Positions 24,135 through 32,139 of a stretch of 43,918 nt of DNA are shown piece after piece. Position numbers and translations under genes: made by a program. Source of the stretch: Ruminococcus sp. (GTDB lineage: Bacteria > Bacillota > Clostridia > Oscillospirales > Ruminococcaceae); contig JAFUYP010000002.1 of NCBI GenBank assembly GCA_017470535.1, forward strand, positions 1 through 43,918. The letters are read 5' to 3'. Each line of letters begins with the position of its first letter. The stretch's first letter is position 1. Below the pieces are notes generated by a model, which was given only the letters and a program-made list of their open reading frames with translations, did not search any database and was not told where the DNA came from.

Positions 24135-24137
24135 CTA

Positions 24138-24166
24138 TTGACATAACAGAATATATATGGTATAAT
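24138..24166 (+). promoter_or_regulatory. Promoter of the riboflavin operon
   Basis: TTGACA (24138-24143), 17-base spacer, TATAAT (24161-24166), directly before the FMN riboswitch and only 4 bases after the stop of the upstream gene. Confidence 0.85.
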
Positions 24167-24170
24167 ATAA

Positions 24171-24332
24171 ATATCTTCAGGGCAGGGTGAGATTCCTGAC
24201 CGGCAGTTAAAGTCTGCGAGCCGCAAGGCTGACACGGTGAAACTCCGTGACCGACGGTCACCTGACGGGTGTTAGCCCCGACGGTGCGCTGTTGTCTTTG
24301 CAACAGCGATAGTCCGGATGAAAGAAGAGTAT
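24171..24332 (+). ncRNA. FMN riboswitch (RFN element)
   Basis: All conserved parts of the RFN element are visible: ATCTTCAGGGCAGGGTG at the 5' end, GATTCCTGACCGGCAG, GAGCCGCAAGGC, GGTGAAACTCCGTGACCGAC, GGTTAGCC-like gggtgttagccccgac, a variable hairpin with the GCTGTTG/CAACAGC stem, and the closing AGTCCGGATGAAAGAAGA. P1 closes between ATATCTTC and GAAGAGTAT. It binds FMN and shuts down the rib genes, here through the terminator immediately downstream. Confidence 0.97.
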
Positions 24333-24354
24333 TTTGTGATATGTATGCTTTATC

Positions 24355-24389
24355 ACGCCCCGGAGTTTTTCGGGGCGTTTTATTTTTTT
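24355..24389 (+). terminator. Riboswitch-controlled terminator
   Basis: ACGCCCCG (24355-24362) pairs with CGGGGCGT (24371-24378), loop of 8, followed by a T-rich run to 24389. It forms the expression platform of the FMN riboswitch. Confidence 0.93.
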
Positions 24390-24403
24390 AGAAGGTGACG
24401 ATC

Positions 24404-25525
24404 GTGGAAAAGAACAATGAGTATTTTATGAGCAAGGCGCTGACGCTTGCCAAAAAAGGCATGGGCTTTGCAAGCCCCAATCCCATGGTGGGCGCAGTCA
24501 TAGTGCGTGACAATGAAATAATAGGCTCGGGGTATCATCAGAGATACGGCTCTCTGCACGCCGAGCGAAATGCCTTTGCAGACTGCGACAGCAAGGGCAT
24601 CGACTGCACGGAGGCGGATATTTATGTCACGCTTGAGCCATGCTGTCACTACGGCAAGACACCGCCCTGCACCGAAGCGATAATAGAGCATGGTATCAAA
24701 AGGGTTTTTATAGGCTCATCAGACCCTAATCCGCTGGTAGCAGGCAAGGGCGCTAAGATGCTCAGAGAGCATGGCATAGAGGTGACACAGGGCGTGCTAA
24801 AAGACGAGTGCGACAGCTTAAATGAGATATTCTTCCACTTCATCACGGCAAAGACACCGTTTGTCACAATGAAATACGCCATGACCACTGACGGCAGGAT
24901 AGCCTGCAAAAACGGCAGATCAAAATGGATAACCGGCGAGGCTGCAAGACTTGATGTGCAAAAGCAGCGCCTTAAACACAGTGCGATAATGGCAGGCATA
25001 GGCACGGTACTTGCCGATAATCCTATGCTCAACTGCCGGCTCGAAGGCGGCAGAGATCCGTTAAGGGTGATATGCGACAGCACACTTAGGATACCACTGG
25101 AATCCAACATCGTAAAGACTGCAGGCAGTATCCCCACACTTATAGCGACAGCACAGCCTGATGCTGACAAGGCAGCAGCACTCAGAGGTGCGGATTGCAG
25201 GGTGTTCGTTGCAAAGGGCGCAGACGGCAGGGTCGATCTCAAGGCGCTCATGGAGTATCTCGGTGAGCAAATGAACATCGACAGCGTGCTTCTGGAGGGC
25301 GGCGCAGAGCTTAACTGGGCAGCACTCAAAAGCGGTATAGTAAACAAGGTGCGAGCATATATAGCGCCTAAGATATTCGGCGGCAGCGGCGCCAAAGCTC
25401 CTGTCGGCGGCGAGGGCGTTGATGAACCGTCAAAGGCATTTATGCTCACCGACAGCAGGGCAGAAACGATAGGCGACGATCTTGTTATAGAAAGCAGGGT
25501 GAGATATGTTCACGGGGATAGTTGA
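24404..25525 (+). CDS. ribD: Bifunctional riboflavin deaminase/reductase RibD
   Basis: 373 residues from GTG 24404, chosen because GAAGGTG sits six bases before it; a GTG at 24395 overlaps that site. The N-terminal deaminase has the zinc motif HAE (H52-E54) and PCCHYGKTPPC (C80, C89). The C-terminal reductase has PFVTMKYAMTTDGRIA, SKWITG, RDPLRVICDS and SVLLEGGAELN. It deaminates and then reduces the pyrimidine made from GTP. First gene after the FMN riboswitch. It overlaps ribE by 20 bases. Confidence 0.96.
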   Translation: MEKNNEYFMSKALTLAKKGMGFASPNPMVGAVIVRDNEIIGSGYHQRYGSLHAERNAFADCDSKGIDCTEADIYVTLEPCCHYGKTPPCTEAIIEHGIKRVFIGSSDPNPLVAGKGAKMLREHGIEVTQGVLKDECDSLNEIFFHFITAKTPFVTMKYAMTTDGRIACKNGRSKWITGEAARLDVQKQRLKHSAIMAGIGTVLADNPMLNCRLEGGRDPLRVICDSTLRIPLESNIVKTAGSIPTLIATAQPDADKAAALRGADCRVFVAKGADGRVDLKALMEYLGEQMNIDSVLLEGGAELNWAALKSGIVNKVRAYIAPKIFGGSGAKAPVGGEGVDEPSKAFMLTDSRAETIGDDLVIESRVRYVHGDS

Positions 25526-26150
25526 GGAAGTAGGAACGGTAAGTGCAGTCGTAAATACCGGCAGCTCTTCCGGTGTGAGGATAAATGCAAAGACCGTGCT
25601 TGAAGGCACAAAAACAGGTGACAGTATCGCTGTCAACGGCGTGTGCCTGACTGTCACGAAAATGGGCAGCGGCTGGTTTGAAGCAGACGTTATGAATGAA
25701 ACGCTCAGGCGGTCATCGCTTAGTTCTCTGTCACAGGGCAGCCCGGTAGACCTTGAAAGAGCTATGGCGGCAGGCGGCAGGTTCGGCGGTCATATCGTGT
25801 CGGGGCATATAGACGGCACAGGAAGTATCGTAAGCATGAAAAACGACGGCATAGCAGTATGGATAACGATAGCGGCGGACAGCAGGATACTTCGCTATAT
25901 CGTTGAAAAAGGCTCAGTGGCGATAGACGGCATAAGCCTTACGGTCGCAAAGGTGACTGACAAGGATCTCTGCGTATCGGTGATACCGCACACACTGAAA
26001 AATACAGTGCTTGGTTTCAAAAAAGCAGGCGACACCGTAAATCTTGAAAATGATATAATAGGCAAATATGTTGAAAAGCTGATGCAGCCGGCAGACAATG
26101 ACAAGGGCGGCATCACAGCAGGTTTTCTTATGGAAAACGGCTTTATGTAA
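25506..26150 (+). CDS. ribE: Riboflavin synthase alpha subunit
   Basis: 214 residues with two lumazine-binding repeats: the first opens [15 protein letters not shown] and contains [11 protein letters not shown], the second [15 protein letters not shown] and [13 protein letters not shown]. It joins two dimethyl-ribityllumazine molecules to give riboflavin and the pyrimidine substrate. Its start lies inside ribD (20-base overlap), and ribBA follows after 13 bases. The last ~15 residues ([14 protein letters not shown]) are the usual helical trimerisation end. Confidence 0.96.
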   Translation: MFTGIVEEVGTVSAVVNTGSSSGVRINAKTVLEGTKTGDSIAVNGVCLTVTKMGSGWFEADVMNETLRRSSLSSLSQGSPVDLERAMAAGGRFGGHIVSGHIDGTGSIVSMKNDGIAVWITIAADSRILRYIVEKGSVAIDGISLTVAKVTDKDLCVSVIPHTLKNTVLGFKKAGDTVNLENDIIGKYVEKLMQPADNDKGGITAGFLMENGFM

Positions 26151-26163
26151 CGGAGGGATACAA

Positions 26164-27378
26164 ATGGAAGAATTTCAATACAACACAGTAGAGGAGGCAG
26201 CAGCGGCTCTCAGAAACGGCGAGGTGATACTTGTCACCGACGACGAGGACAGAGAGAATGAGGGCGATATGATCTGTGCCGCACAGTTTGCAACGACCGA
26301 GAATGTAAACTTCATGGCAGCGCACGCAAGAGGTCTTATCTGTATGCCCATGAGCCGTGAGCTTTGCGATAAGCTCCACCTGCCGCAAATGGTAGACTAC
26401 AATACCGACAATCACAGTACGGCTTTCACGGTATCTATTGACCATGTAAATACCACCACAGGCATCTCCGCCGAGGAGAGGGGGTATACTGCAAGAATGA
26501 CGGTGAGCGATGACGTCAGACCTGAGGATTTCAGAAGACCCGGGCATATGTTCCCGCTGACAGCCAGAAAAAACGGCGTGCTCGAACGTGAGGGGCATAC
26601 AGAAGCCACAGTCGATCTTATGCGTATAGCAGGGCTCAAAGAATGCGGTCTTTGCTGCGAGATAATGCGTGATGACGGCACAATGATGAGAGCGCCCGAG
26701 CTTCAGGAAATGTCAAAAAAATGGGGGCTTAAATTCATAACGATCCAGGCGCTCAAGGAATACAGAAAGGTCCATGACACACTTGTAGAGCGTGTCGCAA
26801 ACACCAAGCTGCCCACAAAGTACGGCGAGTTCAGGGCGATAGGATTTATAAACAAGCTCACGGGCGAGCATCATGTGGCACTTGTAAAGGGCGACATCGG
26901 CAACGGTGAGAATATCCTTTGCAGAGTACATTCGGAATGTCTTACAGGTGATGCGTTCGGCTCACTCAAATGCGACTGCGGTCAGCAGTTCGCCGCCGCC
27001 ATGACTATGATAGAGAAAGAGGGCAAGGGCATACTTCTCTATATGCGTCAGGAGGGCATAGGCATCGGACTTATAAACAAGCTGCGTGCGTATGAATTGC
27101 AGGATCAGGGCATGGACACGCTCGATGCGAACCTCGCTCTGGGCTTCCCCGGCGATATGCGTGAATACTACATCGGCGCACAGATACTAAGGGAGCTTGG
27201 CTGCAAGACGTTAAGGCTGCTTACCAACAACCCCGACAAGGTCTACGGGCTCAGCGGCTTCGGCATGGAGATAACAGAGCGTGTGCCAATACAAATGGAC
27301 GCTACGGCGTATGATCTTTTCTACTTAAAGACAAAGCAGAAAAGAATGGGACATATACTTGACTACGATAATAAATAG
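26164..27378 (+). CDS. ribBA: Bifunctional 3,4-dihydroxy-2-butanone-4-phosphate synthase / GTP cyclohydrolase II
   Basis: 404 residues from ATG 26164 (CGGAGGG nine bases before; a longer frame runs into ribE). Residues 1-200 are the butanone phosphate synthase: [17 protein letters not shown] and the [14 protein letters not shown] segment. Residues ~205-400 are GTP cyclohydrolase [22 protein letters not shown] carries the three zinc cysteines, and [20 protein letters not shown] and [11 protein letters not shown] the GTP site. It makes both starting materials of riboflavin. Confidence 0.97.
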   Translation: MEEFQYNTVEEAAAALRNGEVILVTDDEDRENEGDMICAAQFATTENVNFMAAHARGLICMPMSRELCDKLHLPQMVDYNTDNHSTAFTVSIDHVNTTTGISAEERGYTARMTVSDDVRPEDFRRPGHMFPLTARKNGVLEREGHTEATVDLMRIAGLKECGLCCEIMRDDGTMMRAPELQEMSKKWGLKFITIQALKEYRKVHDTLVERVANTKLPTKYGEFRAIGFINKLTGEHHVALVKGDIGNGENILCRVHSECLTGDAFGSLKCDCGQQFAAAMTMIEKEGKGILLYMRQEGIGIGLINKLRAYELQDQGMDTLDANLALGFPGDMREYYIGAQILRELGCKTLRLLTNNPDKVYGLSGFGMEITERVPIQMDATAYDLFYLKTKQKRMGHILDYDNK

Positions 27379-27404
27379 GACACTGCCTAAGATAACAGTT
27401 ATGG

Positions 27405-27421
27405 TGTCGGCTGCGCCGGCA
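27405..27421 (+). other. Small hairpin between ribBA and ribH
   Basis: TGTCGGC pairs with GCCGGCA (one G-U), loop TGC. No T-run, so not a terminator; perhaps an RNA stability or processing element in the 78-base gap. Confidence 0.4.
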
Positions 27422-27456
27422 TATTTAAAAATACATTTATAAAGGAGAAATACATC

Positions 27457-27933
27457 ATGAAAACATTTGAAGGAAAGCTTATACCTGTATCAGCAGAGGG
27501 CGCTAAAATAGGTATCATCGTTGCAAGGTTCAACGAGTTCATAACATCAAAGCTGCTCGGCGGCGCTGTCGATACATTAAAGCGTCACGGCATAAATGAT
27601 GACAACATCGACATCGCATGGGTGCCTGGTGCATTCGAGATACCGCTCATAGCATCAAAAATGGCAAGCTCCGGCAAGTACGACGCTGTTATATGCCTGG
27701 GTGCTGTCATCAGGGGCAGCACATCGCACTATGACCTTGTGTGCAACGAGGCTGCAAAGGGCATCGCACAGGTGTCACTGCAAAGCAGCATACCCGTGAT
27801 GTTCGGCGTTATCACTACCGAGAACATCGAGCAGGCTATCGAACGTGCAGGCTCAAAGGCAGGCAACAAGGGCAGCGAGTGCGCCGAGGGTGCGATAGAG
27901 ATGATAAACCTTATCAGAGAGATAGAGGCTTAA
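27457..27933 (+). CDS. ribH: 6,7-dimethyl-8-ribityllumazine synthase
   Basis: 158 residues, normal length. [20 protein letters not shown] opens the fold, [12 protein letters not shown] and [15 protein letters not shown] (active-site His) are diagnostic, and [13 protein letters not shown] ends it. It condenses the ribitylamino-pyrimidine with the butanone phosphate. AAAGGAG precedes ATG 27457. Its stop is directly followed by the ATG of a HAD phosphatase. Confidence 0.97.
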   Translation: MKTFEGKLIPVSAEGAKIGIIVARFNEFITSKLLGGAVDTLKRHGINDDNIDIAWVPGAFEIPLIASKMASSGKYDAVICLGAVIRGSTSHYDLVCNEAAKGIAQVSLQSSIPVMFGVITTENIEQAIERAGSKAGNKGSECAEGAIEMINLIREIEA

Positions 27934-28593
27934 ATGACAAACCTTATCTTTGATTACGACGGCACTATCCACAATTCCATGAAGACGTATGCCCCGGCAT
28001 TCCGCACCACCATGAAGTGGCTCGAGCGTGAGGGGTACGCAGAGCACAAGGAATACAAGGACGAAGAGATAAGCTGCTGGCTTGGCTTTAACTCCACCGA
28101 TATGTGGTCGCAGTTCATGCCGCAGCTCCCTGCCGACATAAAGGAGCAGGCAAGAAAAATGCTCGGCGAGGATATGGCACGCAGGGTCGATGCAGGCGAG
28201 GGCGAGCTTTACGAAGGCACGGAGCAGACGCTCAAAACGCTCAAAGACAAAGGCTACCGGCTGATATTTTTAAGCAACTGCCGGGTGCATTACTTAGAGC
28301 GCCACAGACGTGTATTCGGACTTGGTCGTTTCTTTGATGCGTTCTACTGCTGCGAGGAGTATGACTTTATCCCGAAGTATGAGATATTCAAAAAGATTTC
28401 CCCAAAGCATGACGGCGAGTTCATCGTCATAGGCGACAGGTTTCACGACATAGAAACGGCTGTAAAAAACGGTCTTCGGTCGATAGGCTGCGCCTACGGC
28501 TTTGGCAGCAGGCAGGAGCTTGAAAGCGCCGACATCATCGTTGACAGCATTTACGAGCTTCCCGACGCTGTGGATAAGCTCACTGCAAAATAA
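27934..28593 (+). CDS. HAD family phosphatase in the riboflavin operon
   Basis: 219 residues. HAD motif I is FDYDGTIHNS (nucleophile and acid Asp), motif II LSNC, motif III the Lys in IPKYEIFKK, and motif IV GDRFHDIETA. The cap is of the helical C1 type (residues ~18-85). It begins with no gap after the ribH stop (TAA then ATG), so it is co-translated with riboflavin genes. The pathway needs a phosphatase acting on the ribitylamino-uracil phosphate between the RibD and RibH steps, and in other bacteria that step is done by HAD enzymes; this gene is a natural candidate. It could alternatively be a general or FMN phosphatase. Confidence 0.85.
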   Translation: MTNLIFDYDGTIHNSMKTYAPAFRTTMKWLEREGYAEHKEYKDEEISCWLGFNSTDMWSQFMPQLPADIKEQARKMLGEDMARRVDAGEGELYEGTEQTLKTLKDKGYRLIFLSNCRVHYLERHRRVFGLGRFFDAFYCCEEYDFIPKYEIFKKISPKHDGEFIVIGDRFHDIETAVKNGLRSIGCAYGFGSRQELESADIIVDSIYELPDAVDKLTAK

Positions 28594-28751
28594 AAGCACA
28601 GCGGTGCGGCTTTAATGATGCAGGGTATTTCAGTACGGTGTTCCGCAGACACGAGGGCTGCTCCCCTGCCGCCTTTCGACGTGAGTACAAATAATACCGT
28701 AAAAAGCAATAAGTAAGAGTAAAAAATTAATATTTTTGTTACATATCACTA

Positions 28752-28780
28752 TTGTAATATTTTCCATTCTATGATATAAT
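28752..28780 (+). promoter_or_regulatory. Promoter of the diguanylate cyclase gene
   Basis: TTGTAA (28752-28757), 17 bases, TATAAT (28775-28780), in an AT-rich 220-base gap after the HAD gene. AGGAGG follows before ATG 28816. The front of the gap (28594-28700) holds nothing recognisable. Confidence 0.7.
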
Positions 28781-28815
28781 TGTTACAAATAAATTATGTG
28801 AGGAGGTATCGTCCG

Positions 28816-30144
28816 ATGAGAAAATACAGGCGTGAACCACTGACATTTGTCAATCTTGCGCTCGCACTTGCAAACGACTACGTTCAGCTTTATGTGATAG
28901 ATGCTGAAAACGACAGCTATGTCGAGTATTCCCATAAAGACGATACCGACACTATCGAGCAGGTGGCAGTCGGCGAGAATTTCTTTGAAGATGTCCCCCA
29001 CAATGCCCGTGAACAGGTGTATGAAGAGGATCTCGAACAGTTTCTTGCAGCCTTCCGCAAGGAGGTCATAACGGCAGCGCTCAATAACGGCAGATCGTTT
29101 TCCATGACATACAGACTTGTAATAAACGGCACGCCACGCTATTTCTTTTTAAAGACTATCCGTGCAACAGACAGAAGCATCGTAATAGGCGTCCAGGATA
29201 TAGACGAGCAGAAAAGGCGTGAGCTTGAAGCCGAGGCTGAGAGCAGAGCATACTCTGAGATAGCACAGTCGCTTGCAAGTCTTTTTGAGGTCATCTATCA
29301 TGTGGATATTTCCACTAGCCACTATACCGAGTACAGCTCGAGCGAGAGCTATGCAAGGCTCGGGCTGAATAACAAGGGCGACGATTTCTTCATAAAGGCA
29401 AGACAGGATATCGACCTTGTCATACACCCCGATGACAGAAACCGTGTCATTGCGCAGCTTGAACGTGAAACTATGCTTGATTCTCTTGAAAAGAACGGTG
29501 TCCTTCAGATGACATACAGACAGATACTTGATGACAAGATACAGTATGTCGAGCTGCTGGCGTTTTTCAAGCAGGGCGACAGCGACAGTATCGTGATAGG
29601 TGTCAGGAACATCGATGCCCAGAAACGCCGTGAGCAGTCAATGGAAAAGAAGACACAGACGTTTATCGACATGGCTAACCGTGACGCTCTCACCGCAGTA
29701 AAGAACAAGCGTGCATACGCACAGGCTGAAACAGAGCTTGATAAGAAGATCTCCGACAATACGATAGAAGATTTCGCAATAGTCATCTGTGATATAAACG
29801 GTCTTAAAACTATCAACGACACAATGGGTCATAACGCAGGAGATGAATTTATCAAAAACGGCTGTAAGGATATATGCGATATTTTCCAGCACAGCCCCGT
29901 GTTCAGGATAGGCGGCGATGAGTTCGCAGTCATAGTCGCAGGGAACGATTATAATATGCGTGACGAGCTTATGGACAGATTCAGTGATATACAAACAGAG
30001 CATAAAACAAACGGCGGCGTGACTATCGCCTGCGGCATATCCGATTTTGACCGAAAAAAGGATATGTGTGTGCAGGACGTTTTTGAGCGTGCAGATGCGT
30101 TTATGTATAACAATAAAAAGCTGTTCAAGGATAACAAGATATAA
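28816..30144 (+). CDS. Diguanylate cyclase (GGDEF) with two tandem PAS-like sensor modules
   Basis: 442 residues from ATG 28816. The C-terminal GGDEF domain (~280-440) has DALTAVKNKRAYAQAE, VICDINGLKTINDTMGHNAG and the intact active loop RIGGDEFAVI, so it should make cyclic di-GMP from GTP. There is no RxxD inhibitory site in front of it. The N-terminal 270 residues contain two similar modules: each ends in a near-identical element, IVIGVQDIDEQKRRE and IVIGVRNIDAQKRRE, the usual PAS end and linker helix. No membrane segment, so it senses a cytoplasmic signal. It stands alone with its own promoter and terminator. Confidence 0.9.
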   Translation: MRKYRREPLTFVNLALALANDYVQLYVIDAENDSYVEYSHKDDTDTIEQVAVGENFFEDVPHNAREQVYEEDLEQFLAAFRKEVITAALNNGRSFSMTYRLVINGTPRYFFLKTIRATDRSIVIGVQDIDEQKRRELEAEAESRAYSEIAQSLASLFEVIYHVDISTSHYTEYSSSESYARLGLNNKGDDFFIKARQDIDLVIHPDDRNRVIAQLERETMLDSLEKNGVLQMTYRQILDDKIQYVELLAFFKQGDSDSIVIGVRNIDAQKRREQSMEKKTQTFIDMANRDALTAVKNKRAYAQAETELDKKISDNTIEDFAIVICDINGLKTINDTMGHNAGDEFIKNGCKDICDIFQHSPVFRIGGDEFAVIVAGNDYNMRDELMDRFSDIQTEHKTNGGVTIACGISDFDRKKDMCVQDVFERADAFMYNNKKLFKDNKI

Positions 30145-30175
30145 AGCAGAAGAGGTGTCACCCTCTTCTGCTTTT
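30143..30175. terminator. Bidirectional terminator between GGDEF and dockerin genes
   Basis: AAAGCAGAAGAGG pairs with CCTCTTCTGCTTT (13 bp) around a 7-base loop; TTTTAGTTTT on the plus strand and a TTTATAT run on the other. Confidence 0.88.
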
Positions 30176-30182
30176 AGTTTTA

Positions 30183-31964
30183 TCAGAATAACGTTACATC
30201 CCAGCCGGCTATCTTCTGCTGTGCGAGCAGGACATCATTTATGTTTATCCTGCCGTCGCCGTTTGCGTCAGCGCCGTAATAGTCTACCTTTACGTCCCAG
30301 CCGGCGATGTACTGCTGTGTGATAAGCACATCATTTATATTGAGCTTTCCGCTGTTGTCAGCATCACCGGATATTCTTGTTTCAGGCTCTGCTGCCATGT
30401 CTTTGGACTGCGCAAGCTCTGATGCCTTGCTGCCCTGTGACGCATAAACAGTCATGGTCTTCTCGCACCCGGCAAATGCATTGCTGCCGATAGTTCCAAC
30501 ACTGTCAGGAACGACCAGCTTGCTTATTTTCTTGCTCTGCCCGAAAGCATAGTCGCCTATCATTTTTACATTTTCGTGCAGCTTTACCCATTCAAGCGAT
30601 CCACAGTTGTAAAACGCCCCCATTCCTATCTCGGTAACACTCTCAGGCAGACTGATTATCTTTATGTTTTTGTTGTTGAAGAAAGCAGTGTCACTTATCC
30701 TTGTGACTGTGTCAGGTATTTCTATCTCACTTGCAGCAGGTGCAGAAATGAGCGTCGTGTATCCCTTGTCATAGAACGCCCCGTCCTTGTATACGAATGC
30801 ACAGCCGTCAGGCACTGTTACATCTTTGAGCATATAGTCTTTGGCGAACACATACTGCTCTATCGTTTCAAGCGACGCCGGGAGGTTTATCTTTTCAAGA
30901 TCAGAGCAGGAGCCAAACGCACTTTCACATATCTTCTTAACACTATCAGGGAGAACTATCTCCTTTATGCCGCTTTCAGACGATACAAAGCTCTCACCTA
31001 TGCTGACTACCGGTACGCCGTCTATCTCGTCCGGAACAACGAGCTTTTCCGGATTCTCCTCGCCGTCATACTGATATACCTCTTTGCCGCCGAGCGTGGA
31101 ATTCGTCCTGTACGAAAACAGCGTTTTTCTCTCCCTCACAGAATACATTCTCGGCGCCGTGCCGCTGTACCCTGCCTCGACCTCGTAGTATGTACCGTCA
31201 GAGGTCTTTACCATAGCGTTCATATGCCCCGAGCCTGCACCAATGTCACGGTTGCCGTTTCTTGACCATGCTTTGAGCCCCAGCTTTTCACAAAACTGTA
31301 TTATCAGGTCTGTGCTTGCCCAGCAGTCGCCGCCCTTTGCCACTATCATATATGTCGCACTTGAACCGCTTGCCGAGTAGTCGTAGCCCGCCGCCATTTT
31401 AGCAGCCTCGGTTATTTTTTCCTTGTCGGTCATGCCGCTCGTGATATGCCCGGCTATGTAGTCATCAAGCACCTCCTCGGCGTATATCTTTTCATATCCT
31501 GTAACGGTGACATCCACATACATCACCGTCCCGTCCGCCGTGACCTTTATCTTGCTCTGCCCGGTGATAAGGTCAGTCGATACCTTGATAGGCTCCTGCC
31601 CCTCCTGCGGTGAAGAATACCCTATCATATACATACCGCCCGTGCTGTACCAGTAGGTCTTTTTGTAGTTAGGCTCTACAAGCCCGGTGTCACTGACAGT
31701 GACCGAATTTCCGCTGTAAACACTGTATGTGACATCGCTCGCCCCTGTGACCTTTATCTGGTGAGCCTCCTTGCCAGCCGGAACGCTGATAAACTTCTGT
31801 GACCAGTCAGATAAAGCATAAATAGTGGCACTTTCTGCATTCACAGCAGGCGCTGCTGCGATAACGCCCGGCATACCAAGCGCCGTATCCGCACCCTGCG
31901 GCAGCATAGCCGCCGACCCGAACACCATTGAAAACGCCAGTGCATATGATATTATCTTTTTCAT
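30183..31964 (-). CDS. Secreted transglutaminase-like / leucine-rich repeat protein with C-terminal dockerin
   Basis: 593 residues from ATG 31964, preceded by AAAGGA; an in-frame ATG 18 bases upstream contains the ribosome site itself. A signal peptide covers ~1-30. A transglutaminase-like domain has Cys214 (GGDCWAST), His247 (GSGHMNAM) and an acid at 263. From ~320 to 520 come BspA-type leucine-rich repeats (IKEIVLPDSVKKI, LEKINLPASLETI, SLPESVTEIGMGAFYNCGSL). The last 66 residues are a type I dockerin: two calcium loops, GDADNSGKLNINDVL and ADANGDGRININDVL, each followed by QQ.IAGWD. The dockerin should attach it to a cohesin scaffold outside the cell. It is probably a surface or cellulosome accessory protein rather than an enzyme for cellulose. 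Confidence 0.9.
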   Translation of the reverse strand: MKKIISYALAFSMVFGSAAMLPQGADTALGMPGVIAAAPAVNAESATIYALSDWSQKFISVPAGKEAHQIKVTGASDVTYSVYSGNSVTVSDTGLVEPNYKKTYWYSTGGMYMIGYSSPQEGQEPIKVSTDLITGQSKIKVTADGTVMYVDVTVTGYEKIYAEEVLDDYIAGHITSGMTDKEKITEAAKMAAGYDYSASGSSATYMIVAKGGDCWASTDLIIQFCEKLGLKAWSRNGNRDIGAGSGHMNAMVKTSDGTYYEVEAGYSGTAPRMYSVRERKTLFSYRTNSTLGGKEVYQYDGEENPEKLVVPDEIDGVPVVSIGESFVSSESGIKEIVLPDSVKKICESAFGSCSDLEKINLPASLETIEQYVFAKDYMLKDVTVPDGCAFVYKDGAFYDKGYTTLISAPAASEIEIPDTVTRISDTAFFNNKNIKIISLPESVTEIGMGAFYNCGSLEWVKLHENVKMIGDYAFGQSKKISKLVVPDSVGTIGSNAFAGCEKTMTVYASQGSKASELAQSKDMAAEPETRISGDADNSGKLNINDVLITQQYIAGWDVKVDYYGADANGDGRININDVLLAQQKIAGWDVTLF

Positions 31965-32008
31965 TTCTATCTGTCCTTTCATTTTTCAATGCACAATTCA
32001 TCGAAAAC

Positions 32009-32037
32009 ATTTTACCACATTTTGCCGTATTTGTCAA
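32009..32037 (-). promoter_or_regulatory. Promoter of the dockerin protein gene
   Basis: On the minus strand TTGACA (32037-32032), 17-base spacer, TAAAAT (32014-32009). Confidence 0.75.
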
Positions 32038-32088
32038 TATATTCCGCTTATGTCAAAAACTTTTGTGCAAAATGCCTGTACTTGTTTT

Positions 32089-32116
32089 TTGACAAGAAAT
32101 GTGCTATAATTATAGT
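32089..32116 (+). promoter_or_regulatory. Promoter of tex
   Basis: TTGACA (32089-32094) with TATAGT at 32111-32116 (16-base spacer); a TATAAT at 32105 pairs less well with TTGTTT upstream. Divergent from the dockerin promoter. Confidence 0.65.
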
Positions 32117-32139
32117 ATTCTTAAAAAAGGAGATACCGC

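Noticed and set aside
24649-25449. 266-codon minus frame inside ribD
   Set aside because: RibD is certain from its zinc and reductase motifs; the antisense frame is Ser/Pro/Leu-rich as expected from reversed coding sequence.
28594-28700. Hairpin terminator after the HAD gene
   Set aside because: Only a 4-bp GCAC/GTGC stem without a T-run is present; too weak to call.
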